A stretch of 64,000 nucleotides of DNA, from positions 2,714,525 to 2,778,524 of the forward strand of contig VXAU01001099.1 in the NCBI GenBank assembly GCA_013399695.1, in the 5' to 3' direction. Below the pieces are notes generated by a model. It did not search any database. It saw nothing but the letters and a program-made list of their open reading frames with translations, and was not told the origin of the DNA. A program made the position numbers and the translations under genes. The DNA is from Formicarius rufipectus (taxonomy: Eukaryota > Chordata > Aves > Passeriformes > Formicariidae). Below are positions 11,601-26,600 of this stretch, piece after piece; positions within the stretch are counted from its first letter, which is position 1, and every line of letters begins with the position of its first letter.

Positions 11601-14600
11601 GCTGTTTGCTTTCCTCACAGGACGATCATCTACCTCTCCATTGTGTATGTTGTTGGCCATCTGATAAAGTCAGTCGGTGCCATTCCATCCCTGGGCAACC
11701 AGGCAGTTCATGTGTAAGTAGCCATTGAAGCCACAGTGCTGTAGCAGGTTGTGATCATAGTTGGTTTACTCAGGACTATAATTTGTTTAACTTCCACCAA
11801 TCCAGCAGTTTGGGGGCTGTGCATGGGATACTTTCCTCAGGGAAGGGCTAGGGGTGTCTGAGTAAGAGCAAAAGGATGGATCTAGCATGCAAACACACTA
11901 GATGGAGTTGGAAATCTCCACAGAGATTCTAAACCCTTTGTCACAGGCCCCTGTGATCACCCATCTTTGCTATACCATGCTGCTGAAGTGTGGTCTCCTC
12001 CATCCAGCTGCCCGCACAGGGTTCATTCCTCCCTCATTTCATCAGCATAGCTGCCCAACTCAGCAGGGTTCCCTGGTGTGCACGGGAACACAAAACCAAA
12101 AATACATTTTCTGATGACAGGAGAAGGGTCTGCCTCTTCTGCTGAGTGCAGCCTTCTTTTCGTTTGGATTCTGAACTGGTGGGCTTGTCGTACTAGTGTC
12201 TCTGAAACCACCAAGCTGGTTTTGCCTGTGTGGTCACAGCTCTGAAAAAAGCACATGCAGGCAGGAGCACATGTAGTTTACAGAACAGCTTTCCTTTGTC
12301 CCAGATCCTGGGACAGTCCTGACACTCTCATCCCCTGCAAATGTAATCTGTCAGGCCAGCAATGGTGTTTTGAAGACCTCTGGGAAGTAAAGAACACCCA
12401 GGAATGTGCCCAATTCGAACAGTTTGTTTGCACTTACCCAGGATGGAAGGCTACAGGAAAAGGTGCTTTCCCTCCCTCGCCCTTTTTTTTTTTTTTCCTT
12501 TTTTTCCCCTCAATTGATCTGTGAAATCTTTTGTTGTCATATGAGTGAAAAATAATCCCACAGATCTTTGATCTCCTGTATGTCCACTGGGCCTCAGAAC
12601 AACAAGAAACTGACAAAAACAGTTTGGTTAATTGACTGGTACTGAATGCAGAAATTAGGACAGTTAATTTGTTTTTTGCACTGAGCTGGCTCATCAACAC
12701 TACCATGTGCAAAACGCAACGTTATGAGAGGAATCATGGTGGGTTGACACTAAAACATTCTCATGAGCACTGAAAAGGTTTTGCAATGGTGTTATTTTTT
12801 TTCTTGCATGAAGGGTCCTGTCTATGGTTGGTCTGTTTTTGATCGCCCTTGGAACAGGAGGTATCAAGCCCTGTGTCTCTGCATTTGGTGGGGACCAGTT
12901 TGAAGAGGAACATGTAAGATTTCTTTTCTTTCCTAGAATCTCCTGTGGCTGCTTACTTTATGAGGGTGTTTATGTGTTCAAATCCTGTTGTGCTAGAAGA
13001 ATAAGGGTCAGTTTGCTGGAAAAGGTGTAGTAAAATGTGAGGAAGGATGGTTTGCTTGAGACTTGAGAGAATTTAGATGCTTCAGGAAAGGAAAATGACA
13101 GCGGAACAGGACTGATAATAGAAAGGATACATCATAATTACATCAAATCACCTAAATGTTAGTTGGACATCAGAGTAGTTGAAAAATCCTATCTTGCATA
13201 TCATGGAGTCATAGCCATTTCTGAACCAGCTTAGCATGGGTGATTATAATGCACTGTGATGGAATATAGCAGATGAAAGGAAAAAAATTGTCACTGGCCT
13301 CTGCTTCCATGGGAATTTTTCCTCAAATAACAGTCTGCTTCTTAGGCATTGTTCAGAAAGAACTGTAGGAAATGGCAGTCTTTTGAAAATAGTGCCAGAA
13401 TGTTTTCTAGGTATTCTGGAATGGAAAGTTCTGAGGAGTTGTGAAAATGTTTCTATTTAGCTCTGCTTGTGCTCTGTGTCCTGTGAATTGTAGTCCAGTT
13501 GCTTCCTGTCCTCATTCTCTGTCATGAGTGCTTAGCCCCTCATCTGCACTAATCTCAGACTCCCATTATGCAGCACGGGGGCTCAACCAGGGATAAGGTA
13601 GTGCTTAAAGAAGCCAAGCGGGTCAGGAAGTGCTAATCCTCAGACAAAATGCTTAAATTTTAAAATTGACCTGAAACTAAATAGATTCATGTTGACCTAA
13701 AACACAAATAAAAAATTCCATTTTCTCAAAGATAGTGTTCAAATCATCAAGTTCTCTGCATGGCATAAGTCCTCAAATATGTAGAAGGCCACTGCTATGA
13801 AAGAGAAAATAAGTGTTGGGGTCTGTGATGAGTAGGATTAAATTCAAAGAGGATTATTTAGGCGTGACGGTATGAAAAATTGTTCCAGAAATAGATTTAG
13901 AGAAATACTGGAAAAGATTGTGATCTTTGGGAGATGGAAATTCCCATCAATGGAATTCCAGTTCTTCCCTGAAGAAGAACATTAGACTAATAGTCTGTTA
14001 GGAAAGGCACTGGTAGAGCTAGACAAGAATTGACCCCTTGGCCTTGGGCAAGGAGCACCATAGGCCAGTTTTCTCTTTGTCTTTTGCCATGCCCCAGTAC
14101 ATAGTCAGCATTTCATCAACTAGTAATCTAGACTAGATTAAAATTTTTGCGAAGAGTTGTGTTTTCTGCGTGGGAACGTGTGGTGCTGAAGTAGTGAAGC
14201 TTATGGTTACTAAGGAATAACAAAACATGGGATGTTTCATGATCACTTGTACATAGCTGATCCTTTTGCAGGCATGACCATCCTGTGCTGTCAGCTGGAT
14301 CCAAACAGGTGTTAGAGCAGCATTTGCAGAAGTGCTACTTCTATGAATATTAATAATTAATAGTGTTTATCGAGCATATTTCAATTACCACCTAATTACA
14401 GTATGATAAGATGTGCCACTTATCTTCAGAGTGGTTTATAGACTTCAGTTAATGAATCTCAGCACCTCAGTCAGGCACATACATATTATTATCCCAAACT
14501 TAGAACCCCAAGTGAGTTACAGAGAAAAAACCTGAATTGCCTGTGGCTGTGTGGGCCTGTATCCATTCTCTAGCATTCAGACTGCATCTCTCCAAAAAAT

Positions 14601-17600
14601 TTTATCAAATACTGAGGCTCAGACATTCACTTGTGTGTTACCTTCAAGAAAAACTAATTTGGAGCCAGAAATCTGTAAATAGCATTCTGATAAGGACAAT
14701 GTGTTCTGCTCTATGCATTCTTTCCAAAATAGAAAGTTTTCTATTTCACTGTTTTGAAATTACTTCAGAAGAAACAAATGTTTTTTACTATGTGATAGGA
14801 TAGTCTTCAGAAATGAAATGAGAATTTGTAAGGAATGAGGCCACCAGAATATTTCTTCCCTCTGGAATGGTGTTTGAGGGGCCTTATGTTTTCCTTATTC
14901 CACTCCAGATAGGATGAAATGAGTTTTGAAAATTCCCTACGAAATGAAGCATTTGATTCTCCCTTTGTTTTCAGGACACCAATAGACTTCAGCTGAGTCC
15001 TTAAGTGCACAGACTTAGTTGTTGCATCTGAAAACTAGGGGTGAGGTAGTTTTGTGTATAAAAAAAATAAATTGCCTCTGAGACAAGTTTGTGTTTTGAG
15101 GTAAACGCACAACATCAGTCTGATCCTCTTTTAAGTACTTTATGAGCATAATAGTATTGGATCTGCCACTTTGAGAATTGTACTGCTACATACAATGATG
15201 GAAAGTGATTTGGCAGGAGGTCAAGTAGGGGAAGTAGATTTATCTACAGGAGATTTCCAAACATCTTTGTCTATGGGATTAAGAGTCCAAGTTAAAAATG
15301 CCTGAACGAAATTATATTTATGATACGTTATATAAATGTGGAGCTGCTGTGCATGTTAATTAGGGGCCAAAGCTGCTTTCAAACAGTGCAGGATGGTGTT
15401 TAAGGTACTAAATAGCTTTCTCTTTGTTTCTTTATTTTCTGGTTGCCAAGGAGATCAGGATTATCATGTGTGGTACATTTTCTCAAATTAGCTAATGCAA
15501 ATCATGTTGTTAATGTACGTCTGCCCCAAAGATTAAGACAATAGGGAAGGAATTATTTTTCCCAATGTAATTTAGAAGCTGCTGGGTAATTATTTTTGTA
15601 GCTTTTCCCTGACCATTTTTTTTCTATTACTGAAATGTGAAAACATGTGGAGTAAGGTGCTCCAACTTCTTTGTGCATCACTATCCTCTTCTCTTACCAC
15701 CGCGTTCTTTTTGGTAAATGTTGCTCTAGACTTTATCATGTCAAGAGCAGCATGCTTGAGTTTAGTACAGCTCTCAGAAATTCTGAGTTGCTCAGATATG
15801 AAGGGTTAGAGAGATGACATGAGTATTTGGCTAGAAGAAGGCAGAACTGTGAGGATTTTATTGCACCACCCTTGACAAGCCGTGGCAGGGCTACTCCAAG
15901 AGTGGGAAAGATTGCTCAGGCTGCTCATTTCTCTAGGTTTCCTCATGGTGACAAATATCTAGTCACAAAGGTAGAATGAAAAAGAAAATATGCTTTTACT
16001 AGTTTAGCAGTAGAAAGTTTCCATTAAGGATGGAAATTGAGTATAACAGATAGTAAGACCCAGCATTGTTTCCTGTTAACCATTGAAATATGCCATAAAG
16101 ATGATTTTTATAAGGCTTTCGAATCCTTTACTCCGGGATAAATAATTTGTGAGTAATGTATGGACTAGGTAGCCTTTAACACTCTAGGAAATTAATTTGT
16201 GAAAAAACCAAAAGCTCAATTTGATGGGGTCTTCATAACATATAAAGCCCTTAATCCAAGTAAGCAGACCCCCAGACTCCTTGGTGGGAGGCAGTGGGAG
16301 GTGATGGCGTCCTCATCCTCACCTTCCCACTACCCACTTTAAAAAAGGGACATAATGAAAAGCCCTCAGACCTCCCCACCATCCCTGCAGTGAGCCCTTG
16401 TGATGGGAGGCTTATTGCCATATGAAGTAGCAATATTTCCTGTTGGCTGCACCATCAGTTATAGGAAGTTTTGTTATGTTTTTGGATCCCAGGGTTCATT
16501 ACTTAAGAGCTGTCCTCGTTCAGCTCCCTGTAATTCTTCACGCAGTTTTCTAGCCTTTTGAATAGTGTTGTCTCAGGGAGCAGAAGGAAGCAGGACATAG
16601 AAGGAAAGGAGATAGAAAAATGTCCCTAAGGAATTCCTCATGCTCAGCTAAGTTAAAGCTTCACATTCAAATGATGCACAGGTCATAGAGATGTGGCTCA
16701 GTGTGCTCTGAGAAGCTCTCTGCCAGGCACCATGCCATGTCTCGAGCAATTTTCCCCACTACCTTTTCCAACTGAGGTATCCCAGGGCTGGTGACACAAA
16801 TGAGCATGGGATAGGTCAGGCACCCTGCCCTTGTTTCTGCACTCTGCAGGCCTTTAGCACTGGATATGCATGAGACTGTGCATGGATGTCTCACCCACAA
16901 GCAAGGAGAGACTGCCCTTGGTTGAATACTCTCACATGTTCTGCAAAAAAGACCAAACTCTGCATCAAGTTCTTGATTCCTTTCAAATTAGGAATTGTGC
17001 AGGAAGGAAGAAGATCAATAGGAATCCTTTGACTGTATCAACTATAATGTATTACAACATAAGTTAAAGTCTTAGCTCTTTCTCTTGGAGTTCATCCCTC
17101 CATCAGGCTCTTTGGTCCCCTAGGCTTAATTTACCCTTTTAGTTTGAAGTTGACTGTCCTCAGCTTGGTAATCTCCTCTCTGATGGATACTCCTTGTTTG
17201 CTGGCACTCTTTCATCTATGCTGTAATTACCAGCTTCTTATAATACACAGGAAAGCAGGAGAGAAAAAACAGGAAGAGCTCAAACATGGGAAGAAATTAT
17301 GAGCTTGTCAAACTATGCCAAATGGTATTGAATTAGGTAACAAAGGATCTGAATTGTGCTACTTGTTCTGAATAAGTAAATGCTCTCTTCTCCTTCCAGT
17401 CTCAAAGTAGTGGCTTTTCCTGTGAAATGCCAAAAAGCCCCAGAGTGCTTCTGAAGTAACATGAGCTGATTTGTGTGAGCGTTTAGCATCACCTGAACGC
17501 AAGCTTGTTTGCTTAACATTTTATGCACTTCATGTCAATATTTACCCAGCCTTCCTAACAAGAGAATTGATAGTGTTCAATTTGCAAGCCCAATACTGTG

Positions 17601-20600
17601 TGTTAGCCATGACATTGATATTGTCTTCTCTTGTTTTAGACCTCGGAGAGAAGCAAGTTTTTTTCCATCTTCTATTTATCCATTAATGCTGGAAGTTTGA
17701 TCTCCACGTTTGTAACTCCTGTATTAAGAGGTCAGTGTTGATTTAGAAAAAATTATAAGTTTGCTGCCCTCTAACTACTCTGCTGTGAATAGTTGGGCTC
17801 TTATGACAACTGAATGGCAGAAATTATACTGTCTGTGGAGTGATCAGTGAAATTATATTCCCTGTTGTATTTGAAATCCAACCTTAGCTGCAGAATTAAA
17901 GCATGAAAGGTGGAAGGACCTACACGGTCATCTAATTGCCACTGCCAGTGAAAGGCTATTTCCCTGTCTTGCCTGCAGGTGTACTATGGATGGGAAAACA
18001 TCTCTGCTGTCCTGTGCAGCTGTCAGGGCTGAGAAACTTAGCAGGGCTGGTTTTGAAGTCCTACCTTCTCCTCCTACAGGGTGCTGCTGACTTTTAGAGA
18101 GCTCTGTCCTGGCACCCAGATGCATCTGCATGGGCCTGCTTGCAAGATTGCAGCCCTGAGCAACTAGCCTTGAAGACAAAGCACAGGCCTATGCCCCATT
18201 TAAGACCTACTTTATATTCTAGCCAGCTTGCACAAGCCTTTTTAGTCCCCAGGTCTTGCTGCACTTTCTTCATTGTATTGCAGTGCCTTGAAGAGAAGGG
18301 GATTGGCACACTCTAAATACAGGCACAGAAGCGGAGGCAGCAGGCCATAAGTGATGGGGATGGGGACCGGGACAAGGCAGACTTCATATTTAGTAGTGAT
18401 ATTTTTTTTGTTGTTTTTGTTCTGCACCATGGCTTCCAGAAAGCTTTCTTTGTTTGCAGTGGTTATTTTCACAGGCCATTCATTTCACTAGGCTGTGGAC
18501 AACTGTGCTTGTCTCATGTTTACACCATGCATAGGAGTGAAGACAAATGCTGTATCTCTTGCTTATTCTCTCTCTGCTGTCCTTAGGTCAGGGTTCAGTT
18601 GGGAACAGCTTTTGCTCGTTGGAGTCAATGGGCAGATGAGAATCCAGTCCCCTTCGAACATCAAAACCTGTGCCAGTATAGCCCAGAAATAAACTAATTG
18701 CAACATGGAATTGAGGTGGAGAGGATGGGGAAAGAGTGAAATTTTTTCTAAGTGTGAAAGCTTTTCTTGGAAGAGAAAGAAATGCTGTTTGTAGACATTT
18801 GGCAGAAATGTAAAATACATACTTCTAAGTAGAGAGTTTTAACTCATTTAGCATGTCCAAAGTTCAGTGTGCCCATAATGTCTCTCCCAGCCTTACGGGA
18901 TTTCAGCTAATTCACTGAAAAGAGGTAGATAAATGCTCTGCCTGCACACAGCTATGCAGCTGGCCGTGGCTGCCCAGCTACAACAAACAGGAGCAATGAA
19001 GGCTTCACAGATTGGTCTCCTGACAACTCTGTTGGTTTACTTTAGCCATTTTGTTATTACTCCATGTAAGAATGCAGTCATTTCTAGCCACTGGCATAGA
19101 AACACAGACCTCACTGCTGGCTTGCTGTTTGCAACTCGAGCTCTTAATTCACATGGTGTGAGAACTGACCCAGCCCAAGGGGCACAGGGTGTCAGTGAAC
19201 CATAGCTCAGGCTGCTCAAGCCCATGCTGTAACACACCTGGCTTCCTGATGGGTTGCTGACATTTCCAGCAGGCTGTCCCTAGTAAGATTGGGAAGGGGG
19301 GAAGAAAGGGAACTGGAGTTCTGAGACTAATCCTGTGCTCCCACTTGCACAGTTACAGGCATTGGCTTCCACTTTGTCCACTGCAGGTCTCTGTGAAATC
19401 AGATTCAAGTTTTTCACTCAACAACTCACGCAGCTGGAACAAGTAATTTGGAAACACAGTACTGGTGATTTAGATCTAAGCAAATACAGAATGGCTTCAG
19501 GTTATTTTAAATGTTGCTTTTTTACCCCAATTACAGTTCCTAGTACTTCTTTATACCTATTCGTTTGCCCCCTCCCTTCTACCATTCTCATCAATATCCA
19601 ATTATCAGCTGCTTTTGCTGGCAGACTATAACCCTGCTTCCAAATTGTCTTCATCAAGGAAGGACAACTGTTTTAAGGAGATTCAATTCACAGTGTCAAG
19701 CACCAGCAAAGAAGATTTAAAGCCAGGGGAAGTGACTGATTTAGGAAAGCAAATCAAAAGCCCCAGTAACATAAGTCTAACTGTAATGAGGTGCTTTTAT
19801 TTCTGATTTCTTTTTCAGGGGATGTGAAATGTTTTGGAGAGGATTGTTATGCACTGGCTTTTGGTGTCCCAGCAGCACTGATGGTATTGGCACTTGGTGA
19901 GTGGAAACAATAATGTTCTTAATAGAAGTTACCATTTTGAGCCCACGGATAGATGAGAAAATGCACACATTCACTAATTCTGCTGGGGGGAAATGCAAGG
20001 ATTCAGGATCATCCAACAATTCTACAGTTCAGAACAGCAAGAAAGATCAGTAGTTCACTGATAGTGGAAAGACCATGGTTTTACTGCAATGCTTTATCAT
20101 GATACTGTCAAGCAGGTGGTCTGATGGATGTTTCACAACACAATTTCTTTGCTCTAATGCAAAGGGAGACGCTGAAATGATTCTCCTCGTGGCTTGCAGC
20201 TTTGCCTATGAACAAGCTTGGCCTTTGAACTGCAGAGGATGGACTTGAACAGTCCTCAGAGTCCCCCAGCTTACAAAAGTAAAATTTAACATGCTGTTTC
20301 TAACCTTTCCATGGGCTCGATGCCTTTCTGAGGCACCTTTAATGTCTCAGACTTCTGCTGCTGAATCTGTGTGCCACAGAAATCACAGAAGGAGCTTAAA
20401 CAAGATGTTACTTTGTTTTGAGCTCTCTCACTTTGCTTGGCTGAAGTAATTCCCATGGTTACAGTGATGATTTATTATTTTATTGAAATAAAAAGTCCTT
20501 ATTGTCCAAGTGTGAGGAGGCAGCCACAATCCACCTGCTTCCTAAAGCTTGTATCTTAGCCCCATTAACATACTTGTCAAGATTTCTTCTTCAACCCTCA

Positions 20601-23600
20601 TAAGACAGACAGAAATCTCCACATTCTTACTGTTACTCCTTGGTAGCCAGTACAGAGGACACCCCATTAGCTTCAGTTTAACAGCTGCAAGATGCTGTGG
20701 AGCGCAGTCCCCTCATTACACTGCCTTTGTGAGCTTTTGGCGCAGCATGGGGTGACTTCTCATTCAGATTGTTAGCGTCAGTGAGAGACCAAGCAATTGT
20801 GTGATTTCACCACAGCATCTGTGATTTGAAAAGTTCATCTCCCAGAGAATATGTATGTTTCTGTCTCCACTCAAGTTTCCATCAGGGAGAAGAGTCAGTA
20901 AACTGAAGAAATGTCATCAGGCCACAGCTAACGTTACAGCAATTATTTTCAAAAAAGTGCATGGTCACGAGCCTGAGACTCTTCTGTTTTCCCCTGTGGC
21001 CTGTTCCTATCAGTTGAAGGCAGCACAGGCTCCTCTGTGCACCATTGTGTGATGAATGTTTCTAGCAGAGTAGTAGTTGCCCAGGAGAAAACGAACGTGT
21101 AAATATTGCTGTTTCAGCGAGGGCATCAATCGAAATGTGTTTTTAGCTAGTGTCCTGCTGCCAGATTCCATGGCCTGCCCAGCAAAGCAGCTCTGTGTTC
21201 TTTTGTAACACGCTAAAACACTCTGGGAAGTGATATATTTGACTATGTGAGCAGCATGCAGAGCTGGATAAAATACCCTTTCAGCCCTGACTGGCCCTCT
21301 CCCCATGACGACGGAAAGCAAGGGTAGATTTAGAGGCAGAATGAAATTTTTACAGAACAAGATTTTCTGGGCTTCTTCAGTTTCTGAAAGATGGGATAGA
21401 CTGATATTATTTAATTCCAAATGCCAAACCTAATACAGGAACCTCAGCTCCCCAAGGAGTCAATGGCATTGCCAGAAGGTATTTCAGCAAATCTAATGAA
21501 TCACCTTTTAGAGGCAACAACAGCCTCACAGGGAGATGCTAGAAATTAGGTAGTCCAGCTACCCACTCTGGGTGACTTTTCACATGTGCAAAGTGCAAGT
21601 CAACTAAACTGACTTCAGAGATCTCTCACGGCTCTGCAAAGTCAAACCTGGATGCTAAAGGTCCTCGTAGTCAGGAAAGAGCAAAGGTGACTTCCCTGCA
21701 GAGTCACAGACCTCCTGTGTTTGGAAAGAGGTGCCTGCTATTCTCCACTGGCTGTGGACTGACTGGAAAATTGGGTTAGTTTAAAAAGTTGAGGGTGGTT
21801 TATTATATGGATTTCATGTTCAGCTTTTATTGTGCTTCTCCCTGCTAATGTCTTTGGAATTGCAATGTCCTCATAGGCTCTCACAGAGAAGGGTAGATTA
21901 TACATAATTAGGTAGCTCCATCTCTGACAGGATTTTGAAGTCTCAGTCAAATATTTTTTGTGCTTTGAGGAAGGAAACCAAGACAGAACAGTATCTTAAA
22001 TAGTATAAACCTTTATGGAAATCATAAATAGAGGTAATTTCTGTTAACACCTGTATGTGATGCAGTGACCTTCGTGGCAGTTTCTTTTGAAATCTGTGTG
22101 AGATGCAAGGACACAGAGCCCATGTTATATCTGGATTAATCATCCCATGCTTGCAGTGAGTAAGGGCTGATTTTCAACATCAGGTGCAGCAATTCAATGT
22201 GGATTGTATTTTAAGTTTAGTCTACCAAAAGCGCAGATGGAGTGAATTTTCAAGGCTTTGATCTCCAACATGAATCAGATGTGGAGCTGCCTGTTGTTCC
22301 AGAGCAGATCATGAGAAGATGACGGTGACTTTCTGGGGATCACACTGCCTCCTGTAGGATGTTGCATTTTCTTCCATCTGAAGGCATTAAAGGATTCTTG
22401 TATATTTATTTAGCTGGAAGTGCCACGCTGTAAGCACTAAGGGCAGAGCATTTCTGCTAAGGCAGGGATGGGGGATCCTTCTCAGAAGCTAGTGCAGGAT
22501 TGAGCTTCAGCCATGTGAATTCCCATTTGGATTATAATATTTTTTCAGTTGTGTTCATTGCTGGAAGTGGACTGTACAGAAAAACACCACCACAAGGGAA
22601 CGTCTTACTGGAAGTGTGCAAATGCATCGGTGTAAGTGTGTGCCATTCTCTTTTTTATGCATGACTCTGAGGTTGCAGGACACAAAAGTGCAAAGGCAAA
22701 GGGGCTGTGGCTTTTGGAGTTCTGTATGCTGCTTCTGGGTGTCTTGCTAATGAGCTGTAAGGAATAAGAAACACATTTAGGTCCTAGTTTATTCTTTCAT
22801 CATTCGAATTTTTTCTCCTTAGCTCCATGAACTGTTCAGTTGATGTCAGTAGAACACTAGTGGTAGATGCTGGTGGAGACTGAACTGAAAGGAAAATACA
22901 GAAACTCACAGGGTATCAGATATGACTCCTTTTTTTTTTTCAGCTAAGTAATTTTACTGAAGTTAATCAGTTCAGCAGACAGTAATAGCACACATTCATA
23001 TTATTCACATTCAGCATGTTCATGTAAGGCAAGAGGCATCTGCTGAAGTTGCATTAGAGCGTTATCAATTGTTTTTCATAGTCTGTGAACTGAATACCGT
23101 ATGTGGAAAAGTGCTTTCTTATTATTAGGTGGATAATGATGTTTCTATTTCAGGAAGCTGTTGCTAACAGCAGATGTTTTCTTTTAATCTAGGTCAACCC
23201 TAGTGCCAGATTTACCTTGGGGAAACAGGAGAGATCTTAAAAGACAGGATTTCTAAGTGAGATCTGCCCTTCTTTTTGCCAGGATGGCTGTGTCCAGTCT
23301 GTCCAGTGACTGGAGCACACAGCATAAACAGGCTAGGAGTTGGAGTTCGATGATCCTTGTAGGTCACTTCCGACTCAGGATATTCTAAGAATTAATTATT
23401 CTATGATTTATTCCCACATCATACCTTTAATAAACTAATGCCACAAAAACTTGTCTGCAGAGAATTCATCATAAAGCATCCAATCCAAGATTTTTGAAGT
23501 ATTCAGCAAACTCCGTGCAGTTTTCTGGCACTACTTACCTTTGGGGATGGGGAAGGCAGCCTTGAGTTGGGAATGTGACAAGGGCAGGTATGGCACAAGT

Positions 23601-26600
23601 GAGTTACTGGCCTGTTTTTCTCCCTAGTTTGCTATTAAAAACCGGCTGAAGAACCGCTCCCGTGAGATTCCAAAGAGAGATCACTGGCTGGACTGGGCGT
23701 CAGAAAAGTACTCGGTAAGCAGTGCTCACCTGGCAGGTTTGGAGGGGGAAGGGGGACATGGGCAGACAGACAGGGGAGACAGTAAGACTGACCTGGCCAC
23801 ACCACTTTTCACGTGCACCAGGCTCACATTTTCCTGTCCCTTCCCACATCTGTACTCTCCTGACCCTTAATGGACAGTTTAGGTGCTGCATTGAAATGCA
23901 GAAAAGCAAACATGTCCAATACGATGAGTAAGTGCAATGAAGAATTGCCATTCAGAAATAAATAGGAGTTCTCATGTGCCTTGAATCACCTGTTGACTTT
24001 ACACCCCCACTTCACCTTTTTGCCTGTTCCCTTTTTAGAAACAGCTGATTGGGGAGGTTAAAATGGTGACACGTGTTCTCTTCCTCTTCATACCGCTGCC
24101 AATGTTCTGGGCCCTGTTTGATCAGCAGGTACAGTACAGTGTGTACAGGTCTGTCCGCCAGCCTGGGTTTGCACCTCTGCCCTTCCAGGGTAACACCAAA
24201 GCATCCCAGGGACACAGAGGGCCATGCTCCTACCAGGTGTCCAGGGGCTACCACTGTTATTGCTGGCTGTCCCTTCACAGTCCTGCCAGGTGTCTGGCAT
24301 GGGAGGGTGAGAAGGGAGAATGTATCCTGCCTGCTGACAGGTGTTACAGGGAAGGGAAGGGAAGGAATAGATGGGACATAAGGCTTCCAGCACTGTCATC
24401 TTCTCTGTCCCCATGTTTTCTGGTCCCATAGGACGTCTTGAAGGCTTCACAACTGTCTCTTTTCTCCTTAGGGATCCAGGTGGACTTTGCAAGCCACAAA
24501 AATGAATGCTGATTTTGTAAGTACTTAATGTCACCAGGGCTGGTAAGACTAGTAGTAACATCACTGCTCTTGCTTTTTAACCGGAGCCTTGCAGTACTAA
24601 GAGCATCTGCTTGGTGAATCTGGGTGAGTTCACTTTTGGTGTTAGAAGGAAGAGGCTCTGTGCAGCCGTGTTTGGTTCATCACAGCTCATCTTCGCAAGG
24701 AGCAAGGGCTGGGGATCCATCAGCAGCCTGCAAGGTCAGGAGTGCTGACCTTTGGGCAACCAATCACTCTGTGATCTAGAGCAGGTAGGATTTTCAGCCT
24801 GCTGCCTGCACTGAAGACAGAAGTCACTCAGCCTTTTTATGGTATAACTAGAGCTGTTGTAGTTGTGTATTTCTGCTCTGGCTTACTTTGTGGTACATTA
24901 ATGAAGCCTCTCAAAACCAGCGGGTGTCTTGTGTATAGGGTAGAGAGGTGATGAGGATTAATTAGTTAGTTGCCATAAAGTTGCTCAGAGATGTGAATGG
25001 CAAATGGTATAGGCTCTAGTCACAGATAAATGTGGATCAGCTGTCTGCCCAAAGATGCCACCATACAGGGCTGGTCTCTGGACATAAATGTTTTAACAGG
25101 TAATCTAGATCTTACTTGTGGATACTCAGATCAGAATCTAGGATTGTAAATGATCAATTTCCAGTTTAAAATTGACTTAAAAACCCCAAATTTGAGACCT
25201 TCTAGGTCATCCCTGTTAAAAATTGGGCTCTCAACATGTTATACTCATTAGGCTTAATTAGTTCAAATGAGGCATGAAAAAGACTACACCTTGGATAATA
25301 TTTATCCACATCAGAAAGACAAAACAGCTTAAGTCCATTCAGTCTTTGTGATGTATTTCTAAAATCTTCGTTTTCTGCTGATTTGCTCACATTCACTTAG
25401 TGATCCATCAGCAGGAGAGATAAGAATTACCAGGTGTCACTATTAACTCTCCCGGGTGGAGAAGGACATGTTCAGGACTTTTCTTGTCACACCAGCTTGG
25501 ACAACTTTTGGCTTTTGTTTCAGTCTCATCCGCTCTCCCCTTGTGAGTTGTCCCAACTCAAGAAGGTGAGAATTAACTACAGCATCGGGGTGATCCCACC
25601 CTTAGGCTTCTGGAGTTCATTATTTTCTGTTCTGTGGACAAAGGCTCAGCTAGGAAGTCTGGAGTCAAACAGGGAAGGATTTAGTGTCAGATGAAATATT
25701 TGCAGGCTTGTTTCCTAATGGTGCGTTTCTGTAGTGGGCACGAGGTAGCAGGAGGGGGGATCTGCCCCATATTTTTAATTGGCTCCTTTGCTGTGACCAG
25801 TGGTTTCCACTCTCCAGGAGGCAGCTGTGGGCAGAGACAAGGCAGCCCTCTAGACTCAGCTCAGGACAAGCCTGGCAGACAGGAGACAAACCCCTACAGC
25901 ACTTTTTGGAAAGATACTGTTCCTTTCTTGCCTCCCCTCCCTCTGCCTCCCTTTCTCATTATCTTAATGTCAAATGAAAAGCATTTTGTGGAGTTCAGGC
26001 AAACACCAGTCCTGGTGACAGATGTTTGTCTGGAGACAGGTTGTCTGTGCCCTTTGGGGTCTGTGATCCCTTGGTCCATCCCTATTGACCTTACCCAATT
26101 GTGGGGGCTGGGTATAGTGATGCAAGGGTGAGGCATCTCTCATAGCCTTGGGGATTCATGGTGCAAACCACGAGGTCACAGTTGACCCAAGCCTGTGAGG
26201 TGCAGACAGAAGTAGGAAAGAGATGTTTGTGCAGCTCACTGGCTCAAGGATGGTCTTTTGTTATACCTTTGGGAGCTTGGGAGAAAAGCAAGCAGAGCTC
26301 ACAGAATCTTGAGGCTCATGTAGGATTTAGGCCTTTCCCATTATAGAAGCAGGGAGGGGGGAAGCCCTAAGCCCACATCCCAGTTTGGCCACTAACACAC
26401 CCATTCTTCACTCCCCTAGTTCATGGCTCAGCCAGTCTGAAAGATGGGCCTCAGTACCTGTCCTGAGCTGTGCCACAGCTGCCAAATACTAAGGATTGAG
26501 TGCAGCTTCCTTCTGCAAAATGATGTTATTGAACACTGTGTCCTTAGATGACAAGTGTCAGGAGCACAGTATCAGCTGCTAAAGCCAACATAAAGCATTT

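Noticed and set aside
17905..17960. Possible old CR1 piece (GGTGGAAGGACCTACACGGT)
   Set aside because: Too short and diverged to assign by eye; a repeat-library search would decide.
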